From an uncultured Oscillospiraceae bacterium (GTDB taxonomy: Bacteria; Bacillota; Clostridia; Oscillospirales; Oscillospiraceae), in contig CANPVS010000005.1 in the NCBI GenBank assembly GCA_947581795.1, positions 24,674-88,673 of the forward strand: 64,000 nt of DNA. Direction: 5' to 3'. A program made the position numbers and the translations under genes. Positions 27,197-36,720 of this stretch are shown here, piece after piece (position 1 is the first letter of the stretch; each line of letters opens with the position of its first letter). The notes beneath the pieces were generated by a model. That model saw only the letters and a program-made list of their open reading frames with translations, had not been told where the DNA came from and did not search any database.

Positions 27197-28318
27197 TTAC
27201 TGCACGTAGATGCGCGGCACCCGGGGGCTCACGGCGCAGAAAAGCTCATAGTGGATGGTCCCGGCCAGGTCGGCCACGTCTCCCGCGGGCATGACCTTGC
27301 CGAAAACTTCCGCCACGTCGCCGCTCTTCACGTCCGTTCCCGTCACGTCCAGCATGCACATATCCATGCAGATGCGGCCCACCTGACGGACCTTCCGGCC
27401 GCCGATATCCACCGTCAGCTTGTTGGACAGCGCCCGGTGCAGACCGTCGGCATAGCCGATGGGCAGCACGGCGATGCGGCTGGGCTTTTCCACGGTGAAG
27501 GTGCGCCCATAGCTGATGGTGTCCCCCGGCTGGTGATCCTCCACATAGGCCACCCGGCTTTTCAGGCTCATGGCCGGGACAAGCTCCAGGTCACCTTTGT
27601 CGTTCCCAGGATAGACGCCGTAGAGCGCCACGCCGGGCCGGACCATGTCCATATAGGTCTCCGGGAAGGCGATCATGGCCCCGGAGTTGGTGCAGTGGTG
27701 GATCTGGAAGGCCTTGCCGGACTGGGCCTCTATGGCCTGGAAGCCGGCCTTGAACCGCTCCAGCTGGGTCCAGGTGAAGTCCCGCACACCCTCGTCCCCG
27801 TCGGAGACGCAGAAGTGGGTGAACACGCCCTCCGGCTCCAGGTTCGGCAGCTTCATGGCCTCCACCGCGGCCGCCAGGGAATCCTCCCCGTAGGCACGGA
27901 ATCCCGTCCGACCCATACCGGTCTCCAGCTTGAAATGGACCTTCAGGGTGAGGCCTGTTCCCGCCAGCGCCTGGTCCATGGCCTCCGCCGCGGCCAAGCT
28001 CCCCACCGCCTGTGTGACGTCATTTTCCGCCAGGGTCATAGCATACTGGGGCGGCGTGTAGCCCAGGATCAGGATGGGAAGCTTTATCCCTGCCCGGCGA
28101 AGTTCCAATGCCTCGTCCAGGCACGCCACGGCCAGATACTCGCAGCCCAGGCCCGCCAGCAGCCGGGATACCTGCACGGCCCCGTGGCCGTAGGCGTTGG
28201 CCTTCACCACGCCCAGAAAGCGGGTGCCGGGAGCCAGTTTAGCCCGCATGGCCCGGTAGTTGTGCTCAATGGCGCCCAGGTCGATCTCCGCCCACGTTCT
28301 TTTTGTCTCGTCCGTCAT
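27197..28318 (-). CDS. alr: Alanine racemase
   Basis: RTWAEIDLGAIEHNYRAMRAKL...GVVKANAYGHGAVQVSRLL PLP-Lys motif. Confidence 0.95.
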   Translation of the reverse strand: MTDETKRTWAEIDLGAIEHNYRAMRAKLAPGTRFLGVVKANAYGHGAVQVSRLLAGLGCEYLAVACLDEALELRRAGIKLPILILGYTPPQYAMTLAENDVTQAVGSLAAAEAMDQALAGTGLTLKVHFKLETGMGRTGFRAYGEDSLAAAVEAMKLPNLEPEGVFTHFCVSDGDEGVRDFTWTQLERFKAGFQAIEAQSGKAFQIHHCTNSGAMIAFPETYMDMVRPGVALYGVYPGNDKGDLELVPAMSLKSRVAYVEDHQPGDTISYGRTFTVEKPSRIAVLPIGYADGLHRALSNKLTVDIGGRKVRQVGRICMDMCMLDVTGTDVKSGDVAEVFGKVMPAGDVADLAGTIHYELFCAVSPRVPRIYVQ

Positions 28319-28344
28319 ATCTCTTTCTCCTTTGTATCCATAAA

Positions 28345-28905
28345 CTAACTCAAAAGCCAGTCCGTGATATCCATGGTCACCACCGTCCGCCCATCGCAGG
28401 CGATCTCCGCCGCCCGGGGCAGCATGGTATCCCCGTCCAGCCACACCGTGAGTACAGAGCTCTCTCCCACATAGAACCGGGCGGCCATATAGTCCCCGTC
28501 CCACCAGAGAAGCTCCACATAGGCGCTGGCCAGCGCGTCCAGCATCACCGGCACGGCGCTCACCGGCGTGGTCCCCTCCTTGTCGAGAGGTCCGGCGCCC
28601 AATATGACGCCCTCGTAGGAGACGCTCGTCTCGCCCCGCAGGGCCGTGGCCTTCACCCCGGCGATGATATCCGGGGCCAATATCTCGATCTCCGTCTGCT
28701 GCCCGTCGTAGGAGACGGCCAGGGCATACTCCGCAGCCGTGTCGCCATAGTCCGCCGTCATAGCAGCCTGAAAGGTGATGCTTTGGGCCGCCGTCACCGC
28801 CTGGCGCAGACTATCGAATGCTCTTTCCAACCGTGCCTCCCGGCCGCCGCAGCCCGGCAGCAGCAGGAGGGTCATCATCAGTGCGGAAATGACTCGTTTC
28901 CGCAT
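28345..28905 (-). CDS. Putative lipoprotein
   Basis: Lipobox MTLLLLPGCGG. Confidence 0.65.
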   Translation of the reverse strand: MRKRVISALMMTLLLLPGCGGREARLERAFDSLRQAVTAAQSITFQAAMTADYGDTAAEYALAVSYDGQQTEIEILAPDIIAGVKATALRGETSVSYEGVILGAGPLDKEGTTPVSAVPVMLDALASAYVELLWWDGDYMAARFYVGESSVLTVWLDGDTMLPRAAEIACDGRTVVTMDITDWLLS

Positions 28906-28915
28906 GGAACGCTCC

Positions 28916-30433
28916 TTATCTTGTGATCTCCAGTTCCGCCTGAGGCAGGGCGTCGATGATGTCCCCCGCCTGCAGAGCGTATTCGCCCACCTTTTCCGCG
29001 GCGATGTCCCCGGCCCGGGCGTGGAGCCAGCAGGCCGTCACCACCGCCCGCCGGGGCGGGAACTGCCCCAGCAGCGCCCCGATGACGCCCGCCAGCACGT
29101 CCCCCGTGCCGCCGGAGGCCATGCCGGGATTGCCGGCGTCGATGATATAGGCCTTGCCGTCCGGGAAGGCGCAGATGGTCCGGTGGCCTTTGAGGACCAA
29201 GGCGCACTTATGCTCCCCCGCGTAGGCGAGGGCGTCGGTGAGCCGGTCCCCCACGGGACGGCCCAACAGCCGGGCGAATTCCCCCTCGTGGGGCGTGAGC
29301 ACCACGGGTCCCGCCGCCCCGGCCAGAAGCTCCGGCGTCTCCGCGATGGCCCACAGGGCGTCCGCGTCCGCCACTATGGGTCCGCCTGCGGCCCGCAGCA
29401 CCGTCGCCGTCACCGCGGCCGTGTCCTCGTCCCGGCCCAGGCCAGGGCCCACGACGCACACGCCGCAGCCTGCCAATCGCTCCTCCACGGCGGGGATGGC
29501 CTCCCGGGCGAAGCGGCCAGTCTCGCTTCCCGCCGCGGGGAACACCATAGCCTCGTCCAGTTTGCCTGCCTCTATCTCATATATATCCGCCGGGACAGCC
29601 AGATAGACCAGCCCTGCCCCGCCACGCACCGCCGCCCTGGCGCAGAGGGCGGGCGCGCCCGTGTAGCCCACGCTGCCCGCGGCGATGAGGAGCTTTCCAT
29701 AGTCCCCCTTGTGGCTGACGGCGGCGCGCTTCGGAAGCGCCAGGTCCTCCCCATGGATGGCGTAGACGCCGCAGCCGGCCTTCTTCACGATGTCGGCCGG
29801 GAGGCCGATGTCCCGTACCAGCAACTCGCCCGTATATACGCCCCCCGGCTCCACGAAGTGGCCGGGCTTGGCCAGGGAGAAGGTCACGGTCCTGTCTGCC
29901 CGCACCGCCGCGCCCAACACAGCCCCCGTGTCCGCCGACACGCCGCTGGGGATGTCCGCAGATACCACGGGCCGGCCCGCGCCGTTGATGGCCTTCACGG
30001 CGGCGAGAGCCTCCCCCTCCAAGGGGCGCTTCAGGCCGATGCCGAAAATGGCGTCCACCAGAACGCCGGCGGCTTTGAGTTCCGCCGTCAGGCCTTCGTC
30101 CGAGGGATCAAAGTTTTCAAGGGTCCCCCCAGCGGACTGGAGCTCACGCTCCATGCTCCGGGCGTCCTCGGTCATCTTCTCCCGGCTGCCCACCAGAAGG
30201 CACCGCACCGAAAAGCCCATATCCATCAGGATGCGTGCGGCGGCGATACCGTCACCGCCGTTGTTGCCGGGGCCGCAGAAGACCACGGCAGTCTTGTTCC
30301 GTCCGGCCAGCTCCGCCGCGGCCTTGGCCAGGTGGCCCGCCGCGGTCTCCATGAGCTTGAGGGACGGTATGCCCCTGCCGTGGATAGCCGTTTCATCGGC
30401 GGCCTTCATGCGTTTGGCGTCGGACAGTTCCAT
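28916..30433 (-). CDS. nnr: Bifunctional NAD(P)H-hydrate epimerase / ADP-dependent dehydratase
   Basis: VVFCGPGNNGGDGIAAARIL and VLTPHEGEFARL...NPGMASGGTGDVLAGVIGALL. Confidence 0.93.
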   Translation of the reverse strand: MELSDAKRMKAADETAIHGRGIPSLKLMETAAGHLAKAAAELAGRNKTAVVFCGPGNNGGDGIAAARILMDMGFSVRCLLVGSREKMTEDARSMERELQSAGGTLENFDPSDEGLTAELKAAGVLVDAIFGIGLKRPLEGEALAAVKAINGAGRPVVSADIPSGVSADTGAVLGAAVRADRTVTFSLAKPGHFVEPGGVYTGELLVRDIGLPADIVKKAGCGVYAIHGEDLALPKRAAVSHKGDYGKLLIAAGSVGYTGAPALCARAAVRGGAGLVYLAVPADIYEIEAGKLDEAMVFPAAGSETGRFAREAIPAVEERLAGCGVCVVGPGLGRDEDTAAVTATVLRAAGGPIVADADALWAIAETPELLAGAAGPVVLTPHEGEFARLLGRPVGDRLTDALAYAGEHKCALVLKGHRTICAFPDGKAYIIDAGNPGMASGGTGDVLAGVIGALLGQFPPRRAVVTACWLHARAGDIAAEKVGEYALQAGDIIDALPQAELEITR

Positions 30434-30558
30434 GGTCTCGCCCCCTTTTCGGCCCATTATAATATCCCGGCCTGCGTACGTCAATTCAAACCGGTCGACA
30501 GCGTCCTGCGTTGTAATTTATTTTTAATACTTCTGTAACATTTTGTACCTACCAGATA

Positions 30559-30567
30559 TGGTATACT
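30559..30567 (+). promoter_or_regulatory. Extended -10 promoter for ireB
   Basis: TGGTATACT upstream of 30618 start. Confidence 0.45.
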
Positions 30568-30617
30568 ACGGTCATGGGAGAGCACCAAGGATAAAAGACG
30601 CAAGGAGGGATAGGAAC

Positions 30618-30860
30618 ATGGAAGAATCCACCCGTAAATTCAAGGTCGTAGACCACAGCGCGGAGATCCGGGAGATCATGTCCAGCGTCTACAGTTCCCT
30701 GCTGGTGAAGGGCTACAACCCCATCAACCAGATCGTTGGATATATCCTCTCCGAGGACCCCACCTACATCACCAACTACAACAACGCCCGCACCCTGATC
30801 TGCCGGCTTGACCGGGACGATCTGCTGCAGGAGCTCGTCTCGGCGTATCTACAAAAATAA
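30618..30860 (+). CDS. ireB: IreB family regulatory phosphoprotein (UPF0297)
   Basis: TRKFKVVDHSAEIREIMSSVYSSLLVKGYNPINQIVGYILSEDPTYITNYNNAR. Confidence 0.93.
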   Translation: MEESTRKFKVVDHSAEIREIMSSVYSSLLVKGYNPINQIVGYILSEDPTYITNYNNARTLICRLDRDDLLQELVSAYLQK

Positions 30861-30873
30861 ACCTATATACATA

Positions 30874-30907
30874 AAGCGGCGCTGCCAGACAGATGGCAGC
30901 GCCGCTT
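30874..30907 (+). terminator. Hairpin terminator between convergent genes
   Basis: AAGCGGCGCTGCCA-n-TGGCAGCGCCGCTT. Confidence 0.75.
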
Positions 30908-30915
30908 CCTTATGC

Positions 30916-32055
30916 TCATTGATTATCTTTCACAAACTTCTCCAGCCGGTCCATGCCCTCCTTGAGCTCCGCGTCGGAGTAGCAATAGCTCATGCGCATG
31001 TAGCCCTCCGTGCCGAAGAAGACGCCGGGGATCATCCCCACGCCCGCCTCCGCCAGGAGCTTTTTGCAGAAGCTGACGGAGTCCATGCCGTACTGCCCGA
31101 TGGGAATGAAGACGTAGAAAGCTCCTTCCGGCTCCCGGACCTGCCAGCCCATGGCCTTGAGCCGGCCGTACACATAGTCCCGGCGGCGCTTGAAAAGCTG
31201 CCGCACCGGCTCCACATCGCTGGAAAGCGCCACGGCGCAGGCACGCTGGAGAAAGCTGGGCGCGGAGGTGACGCAGTACTGGTGGAACACCTGCAGCCGC
31301 TCCCGCAGCGGCGCGTCGGCCAGGATATAGCCCAGCCGCCAGCCAGTCATGGCGTAGGGCTTGGAAAAGCTCTGCACCACGATGATCCGGTCCCGCATGT
31401 CCTGGTACTCGGAAAAGCTGTGGTACTCCCCGGAGTAGACAAGCTCCCGGTACACGTCGTCGCAGATCACGAAGATGGGCTTGTCCTTCAGGACCTGGTG
31501 TATGGCGTCCAGGGTGGCCTTCGTGTAAATGCAGCCGGTGGGGTTATTGGGGGACGTGAGGATGATGGCCTTGGTCTTTTCCGTGACAGCGGCGGCCAGC
31601 TCCTCTGCGTCTATCTGAAAATCATGCCCCTCCGTGGGCAGAGCCACGGGCACGCCCCGGGCCAGACGGGTGATGGACTCGTACAGGCCAAAAGCGGGCG
31701 TGGGGATGATGACCTCGTCGCCTGGGTTCAGGACCGTGAACAGGGACACGAACAGGCCCTCCGTAGCTCCGTCGGTGAGGATGACCTCCTCGGGGCTGTA
31801 GCAGAGGCCGTGGGCCCGCATTTCATAGTCTGATATGGCCTGCAGGGTCTCCGGATAGCCGTTGCCGGGAGGATAGTGGGTGTCGTTGGCGTCCAGGGCG
31901 GCCTTGGCGGCATCCTTGATGGCCTCGGGCGTATTCAGGTCCGGCTCGCCCAGGGTAAAGCCGACAGCGCCGGGGGTGGCCCGGACCAGATAGGTGAATT
32001 CCCGGATACCGGAAAGGCGCTCGTTTTTCGCGGCGGCGTTGATGGTCAGTTCCAT
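30916..32055 (-). CDS. Class I/II PLP-dependent aminotransferase
   Basis: TSPNNPTGCIYTK, VVQSFSKPYAMTGWRLGYI. Confidence 0.93.
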   Translation of the reverse strand: MELTINAAAKNERLSGIREFTYLVRATPGAVGFTLGEPDLNTPEAIKDAAKAALDANDTHYPPGNGYPETLQAISDYEMRAHGLCYSPEEVILTDGATEGLFVSLFTVLNPGDEVIIPTPAFGLYESITRLARGVPVALPTEGHDFQIDAEELAAAVTEKTKAIILTSPNNPTGCIYTKATLDAIHQVLKDKPIFVICDDVYRELVYSGEYHSFSEYQDMRDRIIVVQSFSKPYAMTGWRLGYILADAPLRERLQVFHQYCVTSAPSFLQRACAVALSSDVEPVRQLFKRRRDYVYGRLKAMGWQVREPEGAFYVFIPIGQYGMDSVSFCKKLLAEAGVGMIPGVFFGTEGYMRMSYCYSDAELKEGMDRLEKFVKDNQ

Positions 32056-32079
32056 GCCAAAAAGCTCCTTGTCGTTACT

Positions 32080-33723
32080 TCATTCGCCCGCCCCGGCGCG
32101 TGTCAAGGTCATATAGGCGTCGATGCTGCCGTTGCAGAACAGTCCGCCGGCGGCGTTCAGTGTGTCCTCATAGCCGGTCCAGGTGTCTTGACGGACGGCC
32201 TGGATATCGCTGTAGTACCCCAGGATGAGATAGGGGCACTCGTCGTAGACGATCTGCTGCAACTGTCCGGCCAGGTCCCGGGCGTCCTCCCGGTCCAAAG
32301 CCGTCTGCAGCCGGCCGAAGGTGGTCGTATAGTTTTCGCTGCTCCAGCCGGTCAGGCTGTCGGCGGAGCCGAAGAACTGCCGCGCGGCCAGCACCGCGTT
32401 ACTGTCGCCCCGCCAGGAGAGCATGCACATGTCCCACTCGTCCTGAGGGCCGCACACGTCCTCCACCGGTCCGTCTGTCACCCGCCGGTCCACCTGCACA
32501 CCCAGGGATGTCAATACCTCGGTGAGGATGGTGGCCGCCGAGGAGGACCAGTCGTCCTCAGAACCAGTATACAGGGTGAGGCTCAGCTTCTCTCTGGTGC
32601 CGATGTGCTCCAGATACCCATCCATGTCCACATCGGAATAGCCCATGGAGTTGAGGATAGCTCTGGCCGCCTCCGGGTTATAGGTGCGCAGGCCGTTCAC
32701 GTTGTAGTGATAGTCCACGCCGGGACTGGACCAGGAGCTTCCGGCCATGGCCGCGTCACCGGCGGACATGGAAACGATCCGCTCCCTGTCCGCGCAGTAC
32801 TCCACCATCTGGCGCAGAGAAGCCTCCTGGAACACGCTGTCCCGGGTGTTGAAGGCCACGGCCCAAATCTGGGAACCCGGCAGGTAGGTCTGCATGATCT
32901 GCATGCCGGGGACGCCTTCCAGAGTGGTGAGCTGCACATCCGTGAGCCCCAGGACGCCGTCCAGCTCCGGTTCCGCGGGGGATATGGCCCGCCCCGCCCC
33001 GGTAGCGGTGGCGTAGTAGATGAATTTGATCCCGCCCACCTTCGGCGCGCCGCCGAAATAGTTGGCCCGGGCGCTGAAGGTCCAGCTGATCTCCTGAGGG
33101 CCCACGTCCACGATCTGACGGACAAAGGGACCGGAGCCCACCATATTCTCATTGTCGAAGCCGGCCATATTGCCCTCGTAGGCGGCCCAGATGTGCTTGG
33201 GCAGGATGGGCACGTCCAGATACTGCATGTCGCCCTTCACATAGGAGGTAGTGATGATGAGCGTGTAGTCGTCCGGGCAGCGCAGGCTGGTGATGCCGTC
33301 AAAGCAGTGGGTATAGGCGGTGTCGCCCCGCATCAGCTCCTCGTAGGTGAACGCCACATCCGCGGAGGTCAGACGCACGCCGTCGGAGAAGGACACGTCC
33401 TTCCGCAGGCGCACCGTCCAGGTGAGCTGGTCGCTGGAAAGGCTCCAGTCCTCCACCAGGCAGTTCACCGGCTCCCCGGCGGCATTCAGGCGCCACAGGG
33501 GATCATAGGCCAACAGGAAAAACTCCTTGCTGATACGGTCGCGGGACAGGAAAGGATTGAGGCTGTCGGGCTGCTCCGTCGTGCCAAGGCGAAAGACCTC
33601 CCCCTCCTGATACTCCGCGGGCCCAGGCGCCTTTTCCCCGCCGCAGCCGGCCAAAAACAGGAGGCCGAAGGCCAGTATGAGCGCGGCCAGCCGCCGCGTT
33701 TTTTTCGCTGTCAGCTCTCTCAC
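32080..33723 (-). CDS. ABC transporter substrate-binding lipoprotein (peptide/nickel SBP_bac_5 type)
   Basis: Lipobox LLFLAGCGG; SLNPFLSRDRISKEF, LTWTVRLRKDVSFSDGVRLTSADVAFTYE. Confidence 0.92.
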   Translation of the reverse strand: MRELTAKKTRRLAALILAFGLLFLAGCGGEKAPGPAEYQEGEVFRLGTTEQPDSLNPFLSRDRISKEFFLLAYDPLWRLNAAGEPVNCLVEDWSLSSDQLTWTVRLRKDVSFSDGVRLTSADVAFTYEELMRGDTAYTHCFDGITSLRCPDDYTLIITTSYVKGDMQYLDVPILPKHIWAAYEGNMAGFDNENMVGSGPFVRQIVDVGPQEISWTFSARANYFGGAPKVGGIKFIYYATATGAGRAISPAEPELDGVLGLTDVQLTTLEGVPGMQIMQTYLPGSQIWAVAFNTRDSVFQEASLRQMVEYCADRERIVSMSAGDAAMAGSSWSSPGVDYHYNVNGLRTYNPEAARAILNSMGYSDVDMDGYLEHIGTREKLSLTLYTGSEDDWSSSAATILTEVLTSLGVQVDRRVTDGPVEDVCGPQDEWDMCMLSWRGDSNAVLAARQFFGSADSLTGWSSENYTTTFGRLQTALDREDARDLAGQLQQIVYDECPYLILGYYSDIQAVRQDTWTGYEDTLNAAGGLFCNGSIDAYMTLTRAGAGE

Positions 33724-33754
33724 GGAGCACCGCCTTTCAAAAGGTCGTTTGCAA

Positions 33755-33782
33755 AAGGGCCGTGGAAAAGCCCACGGCCCTT
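33755..33782 (-). terminator. Terminator after surface protein gene
   Basis: AAGGGCCGTGG-n-CCACGGCCCTT. Confidence 0.65.
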
Positions 33783-33807
33783 GGTCGTTATGCGTTTGCG
33801 CCGTCTG

Positions 33808-36546
33808 TTACCGGCGGCTGCCCTTCTTCTTGGTGAGAAGGATGATCACGATGGCCAGCGCGGCCACCAGGAGCACCAGGATCGCCACATACAGCGCGAT
33901 GGGGGTCTCATCACCGGTCACAGGAGCGGTGGGGCCGGTCTGCGCGGGCGCGGCGGTGGTGCCGGGCACAGGCGTCGCGGTGGGAGCGGCGGTGGCCTGC
34001 GTGGTGGGAGCGGTACCCTCCACCTGTACGCTGACCTCCTTGCTGGTGCCGTCGGTGAAGTTGACACGGAAGGTGTAGCCGCCGTTGCCCCAGGCCTGCC
34101 ACCGGCTGCCGCCGTTGATCATGGCGGGCATCAGCGTGATGGTGCTGCCGTTCAGCTTGTAGTCGGTGTCATAGGTAGCGGTGGTCCAGGAGCTGCCGAA
34201 CTTGATCTCCAGGGTGCTGGGGGTAAGGCCGCTGAAGGTGATGGGCAGTTCATAGGCCCGGTTCCAGGTCTCCCTGCGGGTCTGCTCAGCCGTGGGCTGC
34301 ACGTCCGCGGCACGCACGTCCAGCTTCGTGCTTACCTCATTGTAGGTGGAGCCGTCCGCGTCGTTCAGGAAGGTGAACTTCACGTTATAGGTGGCGGGCT
34401 GCAGGCTGTCCAAGAAGGTCTTCTGGAAGGTAATAGTCTGGCCGTGGTCGCCGTACTGGCCAACGGTGTAGTCGGTGCCGGCTGCCAGGGTATTGGCGGT
34501 GACGCCCTCAGCGCCCACGGAGACCGCGGCGACCTTGGCGTTGGCGAAGTCGAACTTCAGCGGATCGGTGCCGCCGTTCTTCCAGGTGTACATGTCGCTG
34601 CCGCCCTGGAACCCGGGGTCCTTGGGCGCGGCGGCGTTCACGCTCACGATGACGGCGGTATCCTTGTACGTGGTGCCGTCAGCGCCGGGGGTAAAGGTGC
34701 AGGTGAAGTAGCAGGTGCTGCCGACGGTCAGGGTATTCAGATAAGCGGCGGAAAGGGTCACGGTGCTGCCATTGCCGCTGGCGGCGACAGTGTAGCTGCT
34801 CTGGTCAAGAGCCGTGCCGCTCAGAGAAACGCCGTTAACGGTGGCGTTGGTAAATGTGAAGACCAGCGGATCGGTGGCGCCATGAGTCCAGGTGCGGATG
34901 CTCACGTCAGTGAGACCGGGGTCGGCCTCGGTGGACGCGGTCTGAGGATCCTCCACGTAGATGGCGGTGGCGACAGCGCTCTCGGTGATGGTCACAGGAT
35001 CATTCACATTATGGGCCTCGCCGTTGACATCCCAGTGGTCGAAGTGCTTCCCATCGGGAGCGACAAAGGTGCATTCCGCGAAAACGGTACCTTCCTCGAC
35101 GGTGACCTTCACGTCCTCGCCGGTGCCCTCACCGGCCGTATAGGTCAGCTCGATCGCGGGCACAGCCGCGGGCACAGGGATCTCCTCCCACAGAGCGGTA
35201 ATCTGGGTGTCGCCGGTGATGGCGATGGTCTCGCCGGGCATACGGGTCTCGCCGTTGACGCTCCAGCCGATGAAGCTGTAGCCTTCATAGGTGAAGCCGC
35301 ACTCGGGCAGGGTCAGGTCGTTGCCCTCGGTGACCTGGGAGTCATCCATCCAGCCGCCGTTGGCGCCGTTGGGCGCATAGGCCACGGTGTAGACGGCAGG
35401 CACATAGTCCTGATCCCACAGGGCATAGGCGATGGCGTCGCCGCCAATGAAGACGGGATCGCCGGGCTGATAGATGTTGTTCTCCACGTTCCAGCCGGCG
35501 AAGGTATAGCCGGTGTAGGTGAAGCCGCACTCCGGCAGGGTCAGGGGATTGCCCTCGGTGACCTGGGCGGGATCCATCCAGCCGCCGTCAGCCCCATTGG
35601 GGTCGTAGGTCACGGTGTAGACAGGGGCCACATAGGTCTCCGTCCACTGGGCGGTAACAACGGTATCGTTGTAAATGGCGACGGTCTCGCCGGGATTGTA
35701 GTTAGCGCCATCGACGCTCCAGCCGGCGAAATCATACCCATCATAGGTGAAGCCGTTTTCAGGCAGGGTCAGGGAGTTGCCCTCCGTGACCTGGGAGTCG
35801 TCCATCCAGCCGCCGTTGGCGCCGTTGGCGTCATAGGTCACGTTGCACACCGCGGGCTCGTCGATAACTTCAGGCTCGCTCTCCACGGGGCCGGGCGCCA
35901 CGATGACGCCGGGCGCGGGAGCCTCCATGGGCTCCGCCTGGAGATCGCCATAACCGTCCAGGGTCACCTTGGTGATGGGATAGCTGCTGTCCTTGCCCAC
36001 GTTGACCACCTGGGTGACGCCCACATTGGCGGTGACCATGGTCTGCACGCCGTCACTGGCGTCGGTGGTCAGGAACAGGTCGATGCCCGCCATCTTCACC
36101 GCCTCGCCGCCGTCGGCCTTGCCAACCGCGATGACCTTGCCCTCGGCCGCAGAGAGGAGCGAGCCAAGCGTGAGGTCGTCCAGTTCATAGTTCACGCCGA
36201 TGAGGGTGATCTTCTCCCCGTTGGCCTCCAGGGTCATGGGGTCGCCCAGATACAGGATCTCCGGCACATGCTCTTCGGACTGGGGGCCGATGGCACCCGT
36301 GTCAAAGGGACGCGCCTCGTTGAACACGATATCCAGGGCTTTGCTTGTGCCGTTGCCGGTCACATCCAGAATATAGCCGTTGGTGTACTCATTCTTCAGC
36401 GCGGCGATCTGCTCATCGGTGAGCGCGTCGCCGTTCACGGCCAGGATGGTGAGGGCGTCCTCCGCCGCATGCGCGCTGGCCCCAAGGCTCACGAACATGC
36501 ACAGCAGGATGCCGAGCACCACGAGGGTGGTCCAAGTTTTTCTCAT
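33808..36546 (-). CDS. Large cell-surface protein with InlB B-type repeats and C-terminal sorting signal
   Basis: Signal peptide; three GANGGWMD..VTEGN.LTLPE.GFTY.GY.F.GW repeats; APVTGDETPIALYVAILVLLVAALAIVIILLTKKKGSRR. Confidence 0.85.
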   Translation of the reverse strand: MRKTWTTLVVLGILLCMFVSLGASAHAAEDALTILAVNGDALTDEQIAALKNEYTNGYILDVTGNGTSKALDIVFNEARPFDTGAIGPQSEEHVPEILYLGDPMTLEANGEKITLIGVNYELDDLTLGSLLSAAEGKVIAVGKADGGEAVKMAGIDLFLTTDASDGVQTMVTANVGVTQVVNVGKDSSYPITKVTLDGYGDLQAEPMEAPAPGVIVAPGPVESEPEVIDEPAVCNVTYDANGANGGWMDDSQVTEGNSLTLPENGFTYDGYDFAGWSVDGANYNPGETVAIYNDTVVTAQWTETYVAPVYTVTYDPNGADGGWMDPAQVTEGNPLTLPECGFTYTGYTFAGWNVENNIYQPGDPVFIGGDAIAYALWDQDYVPAVYTVAYAPNGANGGWMDDSQVTEGNDLTLPECGFTYEGYSFIGWSVNGETRMPGETIAITGDTQITALWEEIPVPAAVPAIELTYTAGEGTGEDVKVTVEEGTVFAECTFVAPDGKHFDHWDVNGEAHNVNDPVTITESAVATAIYVEDPQTASTEADPGLTDVSIRTWTHGATDPLVFTFTNATVNGVSLSGTALDQSSYTVAASGNGSTVTLSAAYLNTLTVGSTCYFTCTFTPGADGTTYKDTAVIVSVNAAAPKDPGFQGGSDMYTWKNGGTDPLKFDFANAKVAAVSVGAEGVTANTLAAGTDYTVGQYGDHGQTITFQKTFLDSLQPATYNVKFTFLNDADGSTYNEVSTKLDVRAADVQPTAEQTRRETWNRAYELPITFSGLTPSTLEIKFGSSWTTATYDTDYKLNGSTITLMPAMINGGSRWQAWGNGGYTFRVNFTDGTSKEVSVQVEGTAPTTQATAAPTATPVPGTTAAPAQTGPTAPVTGDETPIALYVAILVLLVAALAIVIILLTKKKGSRR
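35180..35851 (-). repeat. Three tandem InlB B-like coding repeats (~71-74 codons each)
   Basis: Repeated VTYDANGANGGWMDDSQVTEGN... units in translated sequence. Confidence 0.8.
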
Positions 36547-36720
36547 AAGGCTGTACCTCCTGAATCCAAGCATTACCGGTCGTGTAATCTTTTTGTTATT
36601 AATTGTTATTTCCGTCTGGATTCAGTTACAATTCTATCATCAATTCTTGCGGATGTCAACGAGAGTTTCTAAATATTTTCTGAAAATATAGAATTTATTA
36701 CCTATTTGTCACGTTTCCCG

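Noticed and set aside
31876-36672. 1598-aa plus-strand ORF
   Set aside because: Antisense to aminotransferase, SBP lipoprotein and surface protein genes with clear families; low-complexity Gly/His/Val-rich translation typical of shadow frames in GC-rich DNA.
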